Shown: piece by piece, positions 1 through 12,900 of the stretch
How positions within the stretch are numbered: the stretch's first letter is position 1
Layout: each line of letters begins with the position of its first letter
Source: Glossina fuscipes
Taxonomy: Eukaryota > Arthropoda > Insecta > Diptera > Glossinidae
DNA: 64,000 nt
Assembly: GCF_014805625.2 (NCBI RefSeq)
Contig: NW_023998422.1
Coordinates: forward strand, 3,253,709 to 3,317,708
Reading direction: 5' to 3'
Translations under genes and position numbers: made by a program
Notes under the pieces: model-generated
Databases searched by the model: none
What the model was told of the DNA's origin: nothing
Seen by the model: only the letters and a program-made list of their open reading frames with translations

Positions 1-827
1 CGGGAAGATAAGAGCCCGTGTAGAAAAACGATTCCCACGCACTTTTCCTTTTATCAAAATCAGCCGACATTAGGGAAATCCGTTCTTTCTTCGGGTATCA
101 CTCGATCGATCTTATCAACACGAACATTCTTATGAAAAGCCCTTGGCTAGGCATCTTCATTGCCGGCATCATAAGTTTATTTTATAAGCTGTTCCTGAAC
201 TTCTACTTTTGACTTGGTGAGACGAATAGCAATAGTAGTTACCTATGTGCTGACTTCTTTCTGTTCCATTTAGATACATTTACATTGATTGACACCCCCA
301 TTTCTGCTATTTTAGTATTGACTATTAATAGTTAAATAATTATACGTCCTATTTTCTTTGTCAGCATACATACCCAAGTTGAATGAAGAATGAAGAAAGA
401 AATGTATTTACGAGTACTTGCTTGCTTTTTCCGAAGTCCTCTGCTAAGCTTTTGTATAAAATTATGTTCCAGAGTTAAAATGCATTTGCAAACGATACTA
501 ACGTGGGGTGATATCGCCAGAAGGGAGACAATACAAGATCGGCCACTTATAAAACTCAACCTATCCGTGTGCCTCTATCGATTATATCTGTGATTTCTCT
601 CCTCTATCGTGTCCGTCTATCCTTCCTTGATCTTCCTATGATCTTCAAAATTTACTATTTTTTCATAATAGCGCGAATGATTTAAAATAATTGGTTAGGT
701 CAATTGATCCGGAGCAGCAATTTGTTTGCGGGCCACCCGTTTGCCAGAAAATAAGCATGCGATCCTCCGTATCAAGCTTAAATGTTATGTACCCTCGAAT
801 AGGACGATTGGAGACCAGCGCTAGTCT
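1..827. other. Intergenic / 3' flank of T7
   Basis: No coding exon with tetraspanin features or good splice acceptor recognised. Short ORFs on both strands overlap each other and look like noise. Confidence 0.6.
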
Positions 828-920
828 TCACTGACCTGAGTACTTATACGCTACCGAAGCGAATAAAGCAAACACGTATTCCGTTCGATTCGTCAACTGG
901 AAGAATACTGCCAGCGGAGA
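828..920 (-). CDS. T7 possible last exon
   Basis: After the acceptor TTTATTTTTAG an open phase-0 stretch of 30 codons begins SPLAVFFQLTNRTE and ends in TGA. The first half could finish TM4 with NR at the inner face; the following YVFALFASVAYK is unlike paralog tails. Confidence 0.35.
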   Translation of the reverse strand, partial: SPLAVFFQLTNRTEYVFALFASVAYKYSGQ

Positions 921-2287
921 CTAAAAATAAACTTTGCTTTTCAGTTGGTAACAGATTGAGCTAGTCACTTGTGGTAAAAGAACGGGTGAGTGGATGTGTG
1001 CAACGCTCGGAAGGTTTTGAGGTAGACACATCTTCAATTGTAACGATTTCAGCTTGTCTATCCGTCAGTGCGTTTTGTTTTCTTATGTTCACCTTAAAGG
1101 CCCCAGTTTTTGAGATATTTTGATGAAATTTGATACATTCATGTGTTTTGGCTCAAGGACAAACGCTATTAAAAATGGTTCCGATTGGGCCACTTTTTTG
1201 ACCGCTTCCCACATAACGCTTTATTTTGAAAAGTCTTTATGGAAATAAATCTAGGATGTTTTAGAGTGTTTCATGAACCACCTGAAGCATTGTAGTATTT
1301 CTATCCGTTATATGTCTATAGTTGTGTTATATGTATGAATTCAGGTAAAAGCTTTGGTTTACAGGGTTTCTTTAAATTTCTTCCACTGCGCTAGGTATTA
1401 ACCTAATTACGTCGTTTTAAATATCTTATGGTCAGCACTCCCGTTTTGCTTACTTACTTCAAAAAGGAATAAAGTCCATTTTACGGAGGATCCGATATGT
1501 GCGCTTTTAGCAGCATTTTCTTGCACGGCCTCGAGACAACTTTTTGTATAACGTTTTGAATCAATTCTCTCATAGTTTTGATAACAACTTTGCGGTATAA
1601 ACTTCCCCATCGAAATATAATCTTGCGTTGAATTTTTTCCACAACAATTGTACTATGAAATCATTAAATAACAAAAACACACACTTGTGTGTAAGCAAGA
1701 ATGTGTATGAATTTGCGTATGTATACAAACATTTTGCTCAAGCTCCGCTATACGCTCCACGTTAACTGGAAAATTTTGCCAGAGCTTAATGAGGTCATCG
1801 GTGGCATTTCGTTTATAATCGGTGGTGTGTGCAACCACAAGGATGTAAATTTGAAAAGTCAATAGAAATACGACACACAGCCCATACTATATGCATACGT
1901 AGGAATTGAAATAAAGTGAGAATCAATTTTAAATTCGCTTTAATGAAAATTGAACTCCATCGCGGTCTTACACTCCAGATAAGGCCCAACGATTCACGAC
2001 ATGCACCAAAACAACCCAAGAATGATGTAAGTATAAGAAATGAACCGATAAATATTTGTATTATCACAGCGATGTGTTCGAATGTGCCCGGTGTCGAAAT
2101 ATTCAATTCGTAAACCGATAGCGCTATTAGTCCGACACCCAATAACTACAAATAATTAAAATGATTGTGTATTCATATCCCGATGCAATGGCTTTTCTTC
2201 CTCTTTTTTTTTTCTCTTTCTACGTACCGACAACACGGTATTAATTATATTTAATACTATATTATAAAAGGTTGTTTGGCAATTCAT
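828..2287 (-). CDS. Tetraspanin T7, last exon uncertain
   Basis: Predicted tetraspanin with exons 2287-2228, 2145-1972, 1886-1731 and 1652-1458 (195 residues), all phase 0, plus a tentative last exon at 920-828. It starts MNCQTTFYNIVLNIINTVLS. TM2 ends FLGCFGACRES. CCG is at 133-135, QSC at 151-153 and SC at 168-169; the last lacks the glycine of the usual GC. Sequons NIS, NAT and NST suggest glycosylation. Intron 1 is only 82 bp against 1.5-4.7 kb in the other genes. The tentative end (30 codons) has a good acceptor but a less typical C-tail, so the real last exon may lie beyond the window. Lying just downstream of lbm, it would be Tsp42En by gene order; I do not recognise the sequence itself. 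Confidence 0.8.
1040..1280 (+). repeat. Dispersed repeat R1, copy 1
   Basis: Most complete copy of a family marked by GAGATATTTTGATGAAATTT, CAAGGACAAACGCTATT, GGCCACTTTTTTGACC and GCTTTATTTTGAAAAGTC in that order. Lies in intron 4 of T7. I do not know the transposon class. Confidence 0.65.
1458..1652 (-). CDS. T7 exon 4
   Basis: Sixty-five codons after TTTCATAG, starting YNCCGKNSTQDY, ending KWTLFLFE before GTAAGT. Confidence 0.87.
1731..1886 (-). CDS. T7 exon 3
   Basis: Fifty-two codons after GCATATAG: YGLCVVFLLTFQIYIL (TM3) and loop to ELEQN. Donor GTTTGT is weak; the following exon and phase support it. Confidence 0.82.
1972..2145 (-). CDS. T7 exon 2
   Basis: Fifty-eight codons after TTTGTAG: LLGVGLIALSVYEL, outer loop NISTPGTFEH, TM2, ending LGLIWS; donor GTAAGA. 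Confidence 0.88.
2228..2287 (-). CDS. T7 exon 1
   Basis: Twenty codons MNCQTTFYNI to TVLS, donor GTACGT. Exact length match to the other first exons argues for this ATG over upstream in-frame starts at higher coordinates. Confidence 0.8.
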
Positions 2288-2697
2288 GGTCGTTAAGAAT
2301 TTTCCAAAAAAAATTGAAAATAAAAATAAACAGGAATAATAATTATATAAAAGCTTTAGCAAATTTTCTCTCGACCACCATTTGCTTTCGCGGTTAACAG
2401 TAAACTAACTTTACTTTCCTTTTTCTCTGCACATTATTGTTTTCATTGGTTATGTTTACATTAGTTTCAAGGTTTCTATGTGTACATAAATACATTTTTA
2501 TATATATTCACCATTGTCAGCGAATGAATATACGGAGTGCGAGGTTACGCTTGCATTTCAAGGAACAAGCGATTTTGTGTGTGTGCGTGTTTGTATTTTC
2601 ATAAAAGTTAAAAATTATTACCAAACTGTAGAAAGTCTACAAATGTAGACGTAAGCAACTTACTTTGCTACCCTACCAAACCTAGTCGAAGTCTTCA

Positions 2698-2865
2698 TGT
2701 CCGCCTGAGTGGCCGAGTAGGCCAGGGATCTCGACTAACAATTGAATGGTTGTGGTTTCAAATCAATCAGTATGGCCTTAGATGCTAATACTGTAAGATT
2801 TCAGTTTGAGAATAACTTTCTCTGGGTAAATTAATTACAATTAAACAGCGCAATTGACTAACACA
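2698..2865 (+). repeat. tRNA-derived SINE copy 1
   Basis: Head with a perfect polymerase III A box (TGGCCGAGTAGG, 2710-2721) and a B-box-like GGTTTCAAATC (2754-2764), 33 bases between them. The body contains the family phrase GCCTTAGATGCTA and a weak AT-rich end. The same order of blocks recurs at 21093, 31726 and 62281. Confidence 0.72.
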
Positions 2866-3035
2866 ATGCTCATTTTTTATTATAGAACACTAAAATTATC
2901 TCTTGTTTCTGCATAAAGTCGTATTCATGGATGCCCATACCACTGATGGTATCCACTTGCATGCATATAGAGTTAAGATGAACAAGCCGTTTATTATATC
3001 GCTTGATTCGGAATCATTATCTGAATTGAACTAAT

Positions 3036-3215
3036 CCTGTCCGTCCGTCTGTCCGTCGGACCATCTGATGTCTGTCCATGTAAATTTGCATTCACGCTAT
3101 AGGTCGCAATTTTTGAGATATTATGATGAAATTTGGTACAATGACGCGTTTTCGCCTAAGGACGAAGGTTTTTGAAAATGGTTGAAATCGCTCTACTTTT
3201 CCATATTCCGAAAAA
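3036..3215 (+). repeat. Dispersed repeat R1, copy 2
   Basis: Begins with a GTCCGTC-rich stretch, then GCAATTTTTGAGATATTATG and AAGGACGAAGG. The leading GTCCG run appears in several copies and is probably part of the element. Confidence 0.62.
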
Positions 3216-6200
3216 TCGTTATATGGAAAAAAAAAAAAAAAATTCTCCGCAAAAGTGGCTAAGTAGAACTATTTCGGCATTCTAAATTGGTATGGAAACT
3301 TTGGACCGGCTGGGGCAATTTTTGAACTCCCTCTCATATAACGAAAACTGAAGTTCATACGTCAAAAAGATAAAACTTTCAATGCTTCACGATTAGAATT
3401 GTATCATAATAGTAATTTAAGATAAAAAATCAACTGCGCCAAATTTGGCCTATTTTTCGGGTCCTACGATTTTGGATTTCGTGAAAATTTATCCTTTGTA
3501 GAACAGAAAAGTTTAAGTTTTAATAAGTGGTGATGGAAATTGTCTCATAATATTATAGCGATGTCGTACAAACATGAACTCTGCAAAATTTGGACAATCT
3601 CCCGCCAGATGTCGCGCGTGTTTGTTCCCTTAACTTCCAACTATTAAACCCAGAATGTTCACGATTTTTACTTAATGAAGCCTCTGCTGCTAACTACTAT
3701 TTTAAAAAATAGGTTTACTCTACTGTATCTTTTAGGTTTTAGGCAATGGCTTTCGTGACTCTCCAAATAGAATTCATAAGCATTCGACATAGCTTATGAT
3801 ATAGTGTGGGCCATTACAACTAACACTTGTTACTTGTAATCTCTGTTATTTGGTGGTCTTGAGATTAGGACTTATGCATACTTGTAGAAGCAGTGATAAT
3901 ATAATGCAGTTGTCGCCGAACGTTTCATTGCATTTTTTACTGGTATTTGCAACTTATTTAGCCCCAAACTCTCCGTGATGGCAGTCTGGACAAAAGTTAC
4001 TTCTATTCGTCTTCATTATTTTTCAAAATTGAAAACATGCCAAGAAGATATGATTCGAACCGTCGGTTACCAAACACCATAGACAAGCCTTAAAACGCTC
4101 CTTTTCACGGATCAACTGCATGAAGTGGAAGTCCGTGTTTATAGAATATTGCGGTAAATACCTAGCTAAGTATGCGTTAAGTCTGTCCATGTTGAGCACA
4201 CTTGCTTCTTGTTCTTTAAACTGATAATCTTCTTATATATTTCGAACTGTAACTTACTCTATTGTGCGTGCCGCTGAAGCTGATCTCTATCGTATACATA
4301 CGACATACATTTGTTTGAACAGGCGCAATTTAGTGATGCATATTAAAAAGTTACACCCAACCTGAATAAAACTTGTTGTTTATTCTCCTTTATCTTCTAC
4401 AGGTTTTTAAATATGACATAAGTGACATAACATAAGTAATAAAATGGGAAATTTATTGATATCTGACTTTTGCAACAAAATAATGAATGAGAAATGCACC
4501 TCTCCGTCTTCCGACATCGATTCGGCTTCAAGTAGAAGATGACATAACCCTGTCGTGCTATGAGCAAATTATTAAAATTTACCTTGTAGGAGAGACAGGC
4601 CGATTCTTCGGAAGTCTTTTTGATAGAAGATCACAGAAAAATTTGTCTTCCATTTATCTCTTTTAGGAATCTTCTTCTTCTTAGAAGAAGATATCAAATT
4701 AAGCAGAGAAAATTGATGTCAAATTTGTTTCTGAGAATTTCTAATAGAATGGACGTTTGCAAGAATCCTTTCCTTTTTTTTTCTGCGAAATCCTTGTATT
4801 CATCAAACTGACTGACATTTCTGAGAACGTAATCTGGTTCTTTCCAGATTGTGGTTTTATTTTTTCATGGTCGTGGGCTATTTTTCAGCATATGTAATGC
4901 TGGATATGCTCCTTGCTTCGATCGTGTCGTAAATGCTCTTTTGAAAAATATTTCAGAATAATTTTCCATTCCTTTCAATGATGGCTGCTTTGAAAGAAAA
5001 TTTTTGCTCTACTTTTCTTACTTTGCAAAGTCATGCAAACACTTTCGCTATTTTGCGTGTTGCATGTAATCAAGTCATGGCATAGCTTAAGCTTTCATTG
5101 TTTAAATAAATTCTTGTGTGTGTTTATATATAGAACCATTAGATATATAGAGATATGTAATATATACAGCCGAGGATGTATAAATAGTAACGTAATAATA
5201 TAAAAGGCTCAAGAGCATTTTTTTTGTTTTCTTTCAAAGTTTCGTTTAAATTATGTCAAAAGAAGCAAAAACTTTATAGCCCGACCGACCTTAAATTTTA
5301 AAATATATTTCTAGAGGAAGAATTCAGAAACATGAACCGATATAGCTGTAACTTAATGCGATTATATTTTTTGTGGACGAACTTATCAATGCTCTTCCAC
5401 TTGTGATAAAAAAAATGGACCTGTTTGATATGCAAAAGGCTCACTTTTCAAGAACCCTTACCTTTGAGGGCCGCTGCGTAGACGAATAGATACGAGTCGC
5501 GACCAAGTCGGTCTTTGCGCAGCCTAATCTAATCACTGTAGACCGTACGGTGGCTCACTTGGTGAAGGCATAACTTACCGATTAGGCTTACCCGGTCCAA
5601 GTTTTCCACATCAATTTAGTAGTTTGTCAAAATGTTGCAGACATAGGACTGGTAGACAGGTAGACGACCAGACAAGTTTAAGTCGATTTAGAAAATGATT
5701 TCGAGCGGAGCGATATGAGAAATAGTAAATCTAACATAAATCCTTCTGCTTACTGCGCACAGTTCCGCTCAAACTTATTGTATCTTGTACCACTAATGAT
5801 ACAATAAATAATTTTATACATTTTTTGTTTAAATATTTGCGAGGACTGCTTTCGGTTCCTGGATTTTTAAAATTAAATTTTATGTATGCTTTTGGCCCCT
5901 TTTTTTAAATCTGCGTTCATCCTTGCGACAAAGTCTATTTACATATCCATGGCCGTATATGCATAGTGTGTATTGCATTGTCAAAATTAGGAGAATCTTC
6001 TCTTCTCGTACATGTGCTTGTAAACATGTTTACATATATGCAATGTTTATTATATTACGTATTTTATGTAAATGCATTCCATTGTTTCTGTAGTTAACAT
6101 TTTATCGTTATAACGTAATAATTGTGACCTAATTTTAAGGTCGAAGGCATACACTTTCACAAGATATTAAGTTTGATATTTAACTTGTAATACATCCATC

Positions 6201-8681
6201 AATTTGTATATGACAGTTGAGCTTAATTAAATTTTTCTAATAGCTTAGCTCTTAAGCCCTTTCGCATGATGCTTATGCGTCATATATTCAACTCAAAGTT
6301 GGTTGATTTAATAAATTTGAAGGGCAGAAAAACTATATTGTGAATGTCATCATTCATCGTCTCTTTTAAATTGATTTTGTTAAATAATTTGCTAAAGTTT
6401 GTGAATAAATTTTTGTTCAACAGCCCAATTACGGGACAAACTCTGACAGCGTAATATATTAAATGACACACATTTCCATAGCCCTTATTGTTATTATGGT
6501 GTAGACAATCGGTTTCACAACCTAAAAGATCTGTTATACTCACCCATGCTCGTAATCCTCTAAGTTTAAGATTCCTACGAATCCCGCCACTTCCTTGGCT
6601 TAAGAGCAGTATACTGCGTCTGGCGTTATGAAGTATTTGCGAAGCATTTGGTGTCTGATTCTGCAGATAGCCTCCTAGTCACACATAATAGAATGTGATG
6701 GAAAGTTTAGTGTGTCCCGTGGTATAATCTGCATGCATCGAAGATACTAATGCTTTTCAGGTAGTGCCCGAGGAAATTATGATCCGTGTGGAAGCTTGCG
6801 AGCAATCGTACGTCGTTCCTTTTTAGTTCCAGTATTTTATTTGTTATGTAGGAAGATTTAATAAACGTTTTCGCTTGCCGTTGTCCAGCAGTTTCCTTCC
6901 AATGGCTATCCGACTTTCTATCCGCTCTTTGTATCTATCAATGTGGTTATATTTGACATATTGTGTGCAAAATGAATTCGCACTTTTTAAGTAGCCTGCA
7001 TGTAAGCCCCACATTTCTTAACGGAATCAGAAAAGAAAGTTCTCTTCTCGACGAAAGATTCGTACGAATTTGAATAAAGAAAGATCGCTATTTGTCACTG
7101 TCTGATGTGCAGTGGACATGCTATATATAATATATATTAAGATTCTATTAAATATTGTGAAGATTGAGAGAGGGTTTATTTTCTGCTCAAGTTGGATATC
7201 TACATGCATTATATATGTATAAATAAATACATGTATATAAAAATCGTACTCGTTCATGCATGTATGTAAATATGAAACCGGAATCTTTGTATAGAACTTA
7301 TATGGTGTACGTCCGTTTTATGTATGTATATATATATATAGATATATGCTTACATATATATATGTATACTTACATATAAGTACACACATACCAAGCTTTG
7401 CGAGTTAAAACGCATTTATTTTTATTCAATCTTATATTTAACTTATTCAATTATAAGTGAAACGGTGTAAAACACATAAAATACAATTTTGTAAATATTT
7501 TTATATAAATATGGTAACAGAATATAATAATAATGGTACGCTGCATATTATTTTTCAACGGCTTTTGGATATGAAAAAGTTTGGAACGATTTAACTGTAC
7601 AGAATACATGGAACCTTTAGTAACGAAATATTTGGAAGAAAATGCAAAGCAAAAAATTGTACGGTACGTTGTTATTTTGTAAGCAAAGCTCGAATTTCGG
7701 GAAAATGGTAGAAGCCATTTTATTTAAAGTACTGTTTATCACTAGCTGCATATTTTATTCTTCGCAGAATATTATTATACCGGAAGAGCAACTGACTTGT
7801 CAAGGAAATACCAATTAAATGCAGCGAGAGGTCTAATGCAGTGTCGTTGACGTCTTTTGAAGCGCTTTTTCAATCTGGGACCGAGTCTTTTAAGGGCCAT
7901 ATTGCCGCAGCTTCTTTATCAAATTCGACGCCGATGTACAAGTTTCTGCTGATAGCGTCGCCCCTCGTAGATTTCATAGGTTTGAAGTAGTTCAAAACCG
8001 ACTGCATTCAGCTAATTTTCAAGAGATGAGTATGGCGATGCCCCCCTTTCCCTATACTTCACCTTCTTTGCACATCCAATATTGTCTTGCGTTCAATTTT
8101 CATCGACCGGTGCAATTCAGCAGGACTTCCATTGTAATTAAGTGATGAAAGCGCTTTCTTCGTTTGGCGTATCGCTTTTGACATAAAGCCCGACTTGCTA
8201 GAAGCTTTTAAAACTTATGGTTTATACAAATTGTTCTGTATTTTGGCGTTCCAATGTAATTAAAGCTTAATTAGATAGATCCAATCGGCTTAGGCAAGCG
8301 AAAAGTTGGTCTCTCTACATCTTCGTTTTATACCAATTGGAGCAACAGGTATGTTTAGTGCCCTGCTAATGGAGGGGTTAATGAAAGCCATTACTAAATT
8401 CCACCATAGGAACTGTCTCCACCTGGCACTCGCAGTTCGAATCAAAAATGCATTTTGGCTAATCGGCCTTGCTCCTATATAGAGACGCTTGCATTCCGAT
8501 TGTCCGTACGTCCACGAATGTCGTTCAGTTTTCCTTTCTTTTCAGAAACCGTGCTACTTCTTCGGTTGTCTTGCCTATCCAAATCCTGAACCTCCATAGT
8601 AGCAGACGATTTTCGAAACATCTGATGAAGGTATTCCGCCGCTGAGAACTGCGTTGTATGTAAGTGGAATAAGTAATAATT

Positions 8682-8894
8682 TTGCCTGAAGATTGGGACG
8701 AAAAAGTCAGTGTTCGAGAGATACTCCTCTCAGACAAAATAATGCAGTCTCTTCGAAAACCCCTAACGAGTTATTATACATCTGAAAAAAATATAGTTTT
8801 TTCTTTAGCCGTCGATGAATTGCTTTACAATTCGACCTGGAGAGATTATGAAAAAGAAGTTTTATTTTTTCTAGATAAGATAGCGAGATTATGA
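8682..8894 (+). other. Unassigned ORF, protein-like composition
   Basis: Seventy codons starting MPEDWDEKVSVREILL, rich in charged residues and ending FFLDKIARL. Not recognised. No start context, partner exon or family found; could be a fragment of a decayed element. Confidence 0.15.
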
Positions 8895-9039
8895 TGAAAC
8901 ACTGCTACACAGTTATTTATATGACAACTTTACTAAATAACGCATTAAATGGAAAGTCACCGAGAAAGCAGTTCGATCCGAATTATTTGGAATAGCGTTC
9001 TTTTTTGGATAAAAACACGTCGCGTACATATCACATTGC

Positions 9040-9110
9040 GTCAGAATATCTCAAAAATTTCGGCTTGTACGTTGAACGTAAGAAAACAACGTGGACAGAC
9101 GGACAGACAA
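9040..9110 (-). repeat. Dispersed repeat R1 fragment, inverted
   Basis: Reads CAGAATATCTCAAAAATT then GACAGACGGACAGAC on the plus strand, the reverse complement of the R1 head. The only inverted copy I saw. Confidence 0.5.
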
Positions 9111-9903
9111 GAGATAGAGAGAGAGTAAGATGATTCTGAATACTAAAAGAAGGATCTATTTCCAATTCTTCTCGGTGTTGCATTACATTCGCACAAACTT
9201 AATAAACCCTTGCACCACAAGTGGCGTAGGGCATAAGAACATTTCAATTAATAGAATTGATTCTAAGTAATCTTTGAGCTCGATTGATCATCATCGTCGC
9301 AGCATGTGTGATGTGTTCACCTGAATGAGTTGAATTTCATATTTCCTTTTAAAAGTGTATAAATGAACTTCACCGCGGTTTTAATCAATAAATCGTCGTG
9401 AGCGTTAATGCCGGAATTGCAATATCAATGCAAACCGCGTAGTGAAAATGTAAACTTGACAAACTTGACAAACGAAAAAAAATGCAATTTATTTCGAGGT
9501 CATTATCTATAGATAGAATAATTAAATCATTCGAATGCGGGTGAAGGATGGAATGCGTTCTTTTTTTTTTTTTTTTTTTGTCTTTTACTTTATGATTTTT
9601 TTATTTTATATTTTAAATATAATTCTTATCTCTTACTCAAGTAAGGAAACTAAATAATGCATAAGAGTAATAATGGTGTGAGAGTATGAATGTAAACGTA
9701 ATGCACGTATTTCGTATTAATTCCGTACATGAATATGACAGATGTTAAATTCATTTTTAAACTTATTCGAGTAAAAGTCATCTCATAATTGCACTTTTCT
9801 AAGGTGGTTAGTTAAACGATAATTTTACAAATTTATCATATTTAGTCCATAGTTGCATAGTTGCATAGTTTTGTTTTTGATTGCATTACAAAATTTTCAT
9901 GCT

Positions 9904-9975
9904 TTAAAAGCGCATACGTCTCTGAGTATTGCGAAAATTTATCACCAAAAATACGGCCAACAAGAAGGCAATTAG
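9904..9975 (-). CDS. lbm: lbm exon 4 with stop
   Basis: Twenty-three codons plus TAA after ATTTTCAG: LIAFLLAVFLVINF, then RNTQRRMRF. Confidence 0.9.
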   Translation of the reverse strand, partial: LIAFLLAVFLVINFRNTQRRMRF

Positions 9976-12900
9976 CTGAAAATTAAAGAAAAAAAATTAT
10001 ATTTAGCTTTCACTTTTGAATATTTTTTCAACAAAAAAATACCTCGAATGCTATTAAAATCCAGGATACGATTGAACAATGCCACCATTCGTCTTCATAA
10101 TATGTCTGCAGTTTACTGCTGCAACCTTCAGTGAAAAGATTACTGACTTTTGTATAATCCTGATCCACATAACAACTAATTGGTATCGGTTTGCTAAGAA
10201 CAACGTAATCGTTGGCACTAGTTTTTCCACAGCATTCGTGTTCGCTTTGAATTTCATCCATACTATTCGATTCCCAGGCTTCGTTTACTATACTATAGCC
10301 ATTACGCATCCCGCCTTCACTTATATCGTTGCTGGTGAAGACAATTTGAACGATGGCCAAAATCAATAAGAACACAGCACACTGCCGAATAGAGAGAGAG
10401 AAAATGTTATTCGAATATTGAAGAATAATTGAGAATTACAAGACACCTTACCGTCGCCATTAGGCACATCGATTCCCGTACGGCTGCAAAACAGCCCAGA
10501 AACGCGAAGAACACTATTAGGGAACACGCAATGTAGACAATGATTGCCAACTGCTCTTGGATGTAATCTGGATTGAATGATATCCAAATTATTGCACAAA
10601 TTGCAAATATCTGAGAAAGAACAAGAAACGATTGATGGATTCAGCAAAAGTACGATGGAATGTTATTGAAAATTAAACTGAAGCTCTTTTTAAAATCTCT
10701 TGAACTTGAATCACATTTTATCATATCCACCATAAGCTGATTTACGGTATTTGATGGCAGGACACAGGGAAGATCCAGTCGCTCGTCTGTCGTTTTATAC
10801 TTATCGTAAAACTCGAAAGCTTGCTCTCAATTCAGTCGAAATTTTAAATACCTATCATTCGCTTGTTTATAGTCCTTATTTACAAAATGAACCTAAGATT
10901 TCTGCATTCGCTTATCGCACACTGCCTAAGATAAATCCACCTTTTATTACGCCTATAGAATCAGAATCATTGTCTAAGCTTGCTTGTCCGTCCGTGTTCT
11001 TGTGTTCAGCTTAGCTACAGGTCGCAATTTTTGCGATATTTTGATGAAATTTGATACACTGACTTGCTTTGACCCAAGGGCGGCCAGAAATCCGAAGAAA
11101 AAAAGTTCTTCAGCAATCAATCCTTGATATATTCTTGTTCGAATACCTGAATAATATGTTGCTGGACAACTTACCAAAAAAGTGCGAGGTGTAAACATCG
11201 AATCACATAACGTTTACTCAATGCTATTGCCTGCGATTACATTTGTGAAAGTGTACTTAAATCTATTTATTCTTAAACCATGTGGAGATACTGCCTGAGG
11301 AAGGCAGAGCCAAATTTAACTGAAATATTTTTCATAGATGCCTCCTACGGTATTTATCATATCTATGGAATGACTAAGAATTATGACAGGGTTTGAGTAC
11401 TATTCGCAACAAAATTATTGGCGTAGAGTGCTACGTAACGCTACATCCTTCAATCTAAAAGTTTTACTTATATTTAGTTTTTGGAAATTTTGAATAGGTG
11501 GAGATTTTTTTGTCAGGAGACGCTTGGTTCACAGAATAAAGCTGCCGAGTCGCGACGATTGATAAATCATATAACCATAATGCAAAATAGATGAGCCAAT
11601 AACACTAATGGTAAAGTTTAATATCCATGGCGGCCCTATTTAGGAATAGAGCGAGGGATTAATTCGATCTAGTGCATAATTTGTTGAAATTTTAAGAAGG
11701 GTATGCTTCCAACACATCTCAAAATACTAAACGCCATGTTAACGAAATTTTTAAGCTTCATCACATCCGGTTGCACATAGTGAAATTCATTCAAGACGTT
11801 TTTGTAGAACCAAACCGAAATGTGATGTTCTCTCCGTTATATTCACTAAATTTTAATTCGCCGGATTAAGATAAGCTTTAAGCAATGCTTTATTGTTTGT
11901 TCGCAAGCTGGGCTCACAATATGGTCACGACACGCAGAAAAAATGTCGTCCGCGTGGAGCTAGCTGTCTTTTTCTGCCCAGGAATCGTATTCTTCCGTCA
12001 TGCGATCTTTTATAATAAACTTTCAATTTAAATAAAAAAAATTGTTGAGGTTCTAATATTTCCCCGAATTTTGATGGGAGTATGCTACACCACTTACTAC
12101 ACTTGACCCGATTTTATCTTCAATGCTTTCGTTTTACATTCGATTATTTCGTTTCTAGAGAACATTTATCATATATCAGATTTGTCGAAAGTTTGCATCA
12201 CGTAGACATGTGCCTCGAAATCACAGAAAAAGAGCACATGCACTGCTAACTTCCTATTGCGACATATAAGAAGCACGTAAATTATACATTCACTGTCTTT
12301 ATTCAAAAAAAAAAAAAAAACAACCTTAATTAGAACAGGTGGCAGCGGCCGATTTCTCCCATTTTTAAATATGTACCTCATGCAAGTAATAATATAAAAA
12401 TTATAACCATTGTAGCATTAGCTGTAGTGTATGAGTGATGAGCAAAACCCCAAATTAATTCATGCTTTTGAAAACGGAGGTTTTCTTAGTTTACCTTGTA
12501 CTGTAGATGTGTCCTTTGATCGATTCGCCTCATTTTCAATAACTGTCTGCTAGCAAGAACTTTTAATGGTTGAGGTAGATGTCGTAATTTTTGCTGCCTA
12601 CAGAATGTTTATTACAGACGGACAGACTGACGGGCAAACATGACATCATATCTCACGAGCTTCAAATGGTTTTACCAAATATAAAGTCGAAATATTAATT
12701 TTCACAAGGAAAAGAATATTGAATTACACATAACTAGACAGATGGACGTGCCCACATCTATTCAAAATTTAGTATTGATCAAGGGCTTGTGTCGTATAGG
12801 ATCCTAGAAACTTAATTCCAAGTGCGTTTTAAAAACATTTCGGGGATGAGCACAAACAAGACCCTGACGCCAGGGTTAGCTTAAGCGATAGGCGATTTTA

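Larger units (their letters stand above)
2288..9903. other. Intergenic between lbm and T7
   Basis: 7.6 kb holding SINE copy 1, R1 copy 2, the inverted R1 fragment, AT-rich stretches near 7320-7380 and a poly(T) run at 9561-9580. No gene found apart from the weak ORF at 8682. Confidence 0.65.

Noticed and set aside
1400..1457. Acceptor at about 1403 giving a three-residue end (VNT) for T7
   Set aside because: Would leave TM4 with only seven residues; inconsistent with all paralogs.
2156..2362. 68-codon ORF as a separate gene upstream of T7
   Set aside because: Its middle 20 codons are T7 exon 1; the N-terminal extension and the reading past GTACGT are not coding.
2700..2775. Functional tRNA gene at the SINE head
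   Set aside because: A and B boxes are present but the acceptor and anticodon arms do not pair, and the same head recurs with other substitutions, so it is a SINE.
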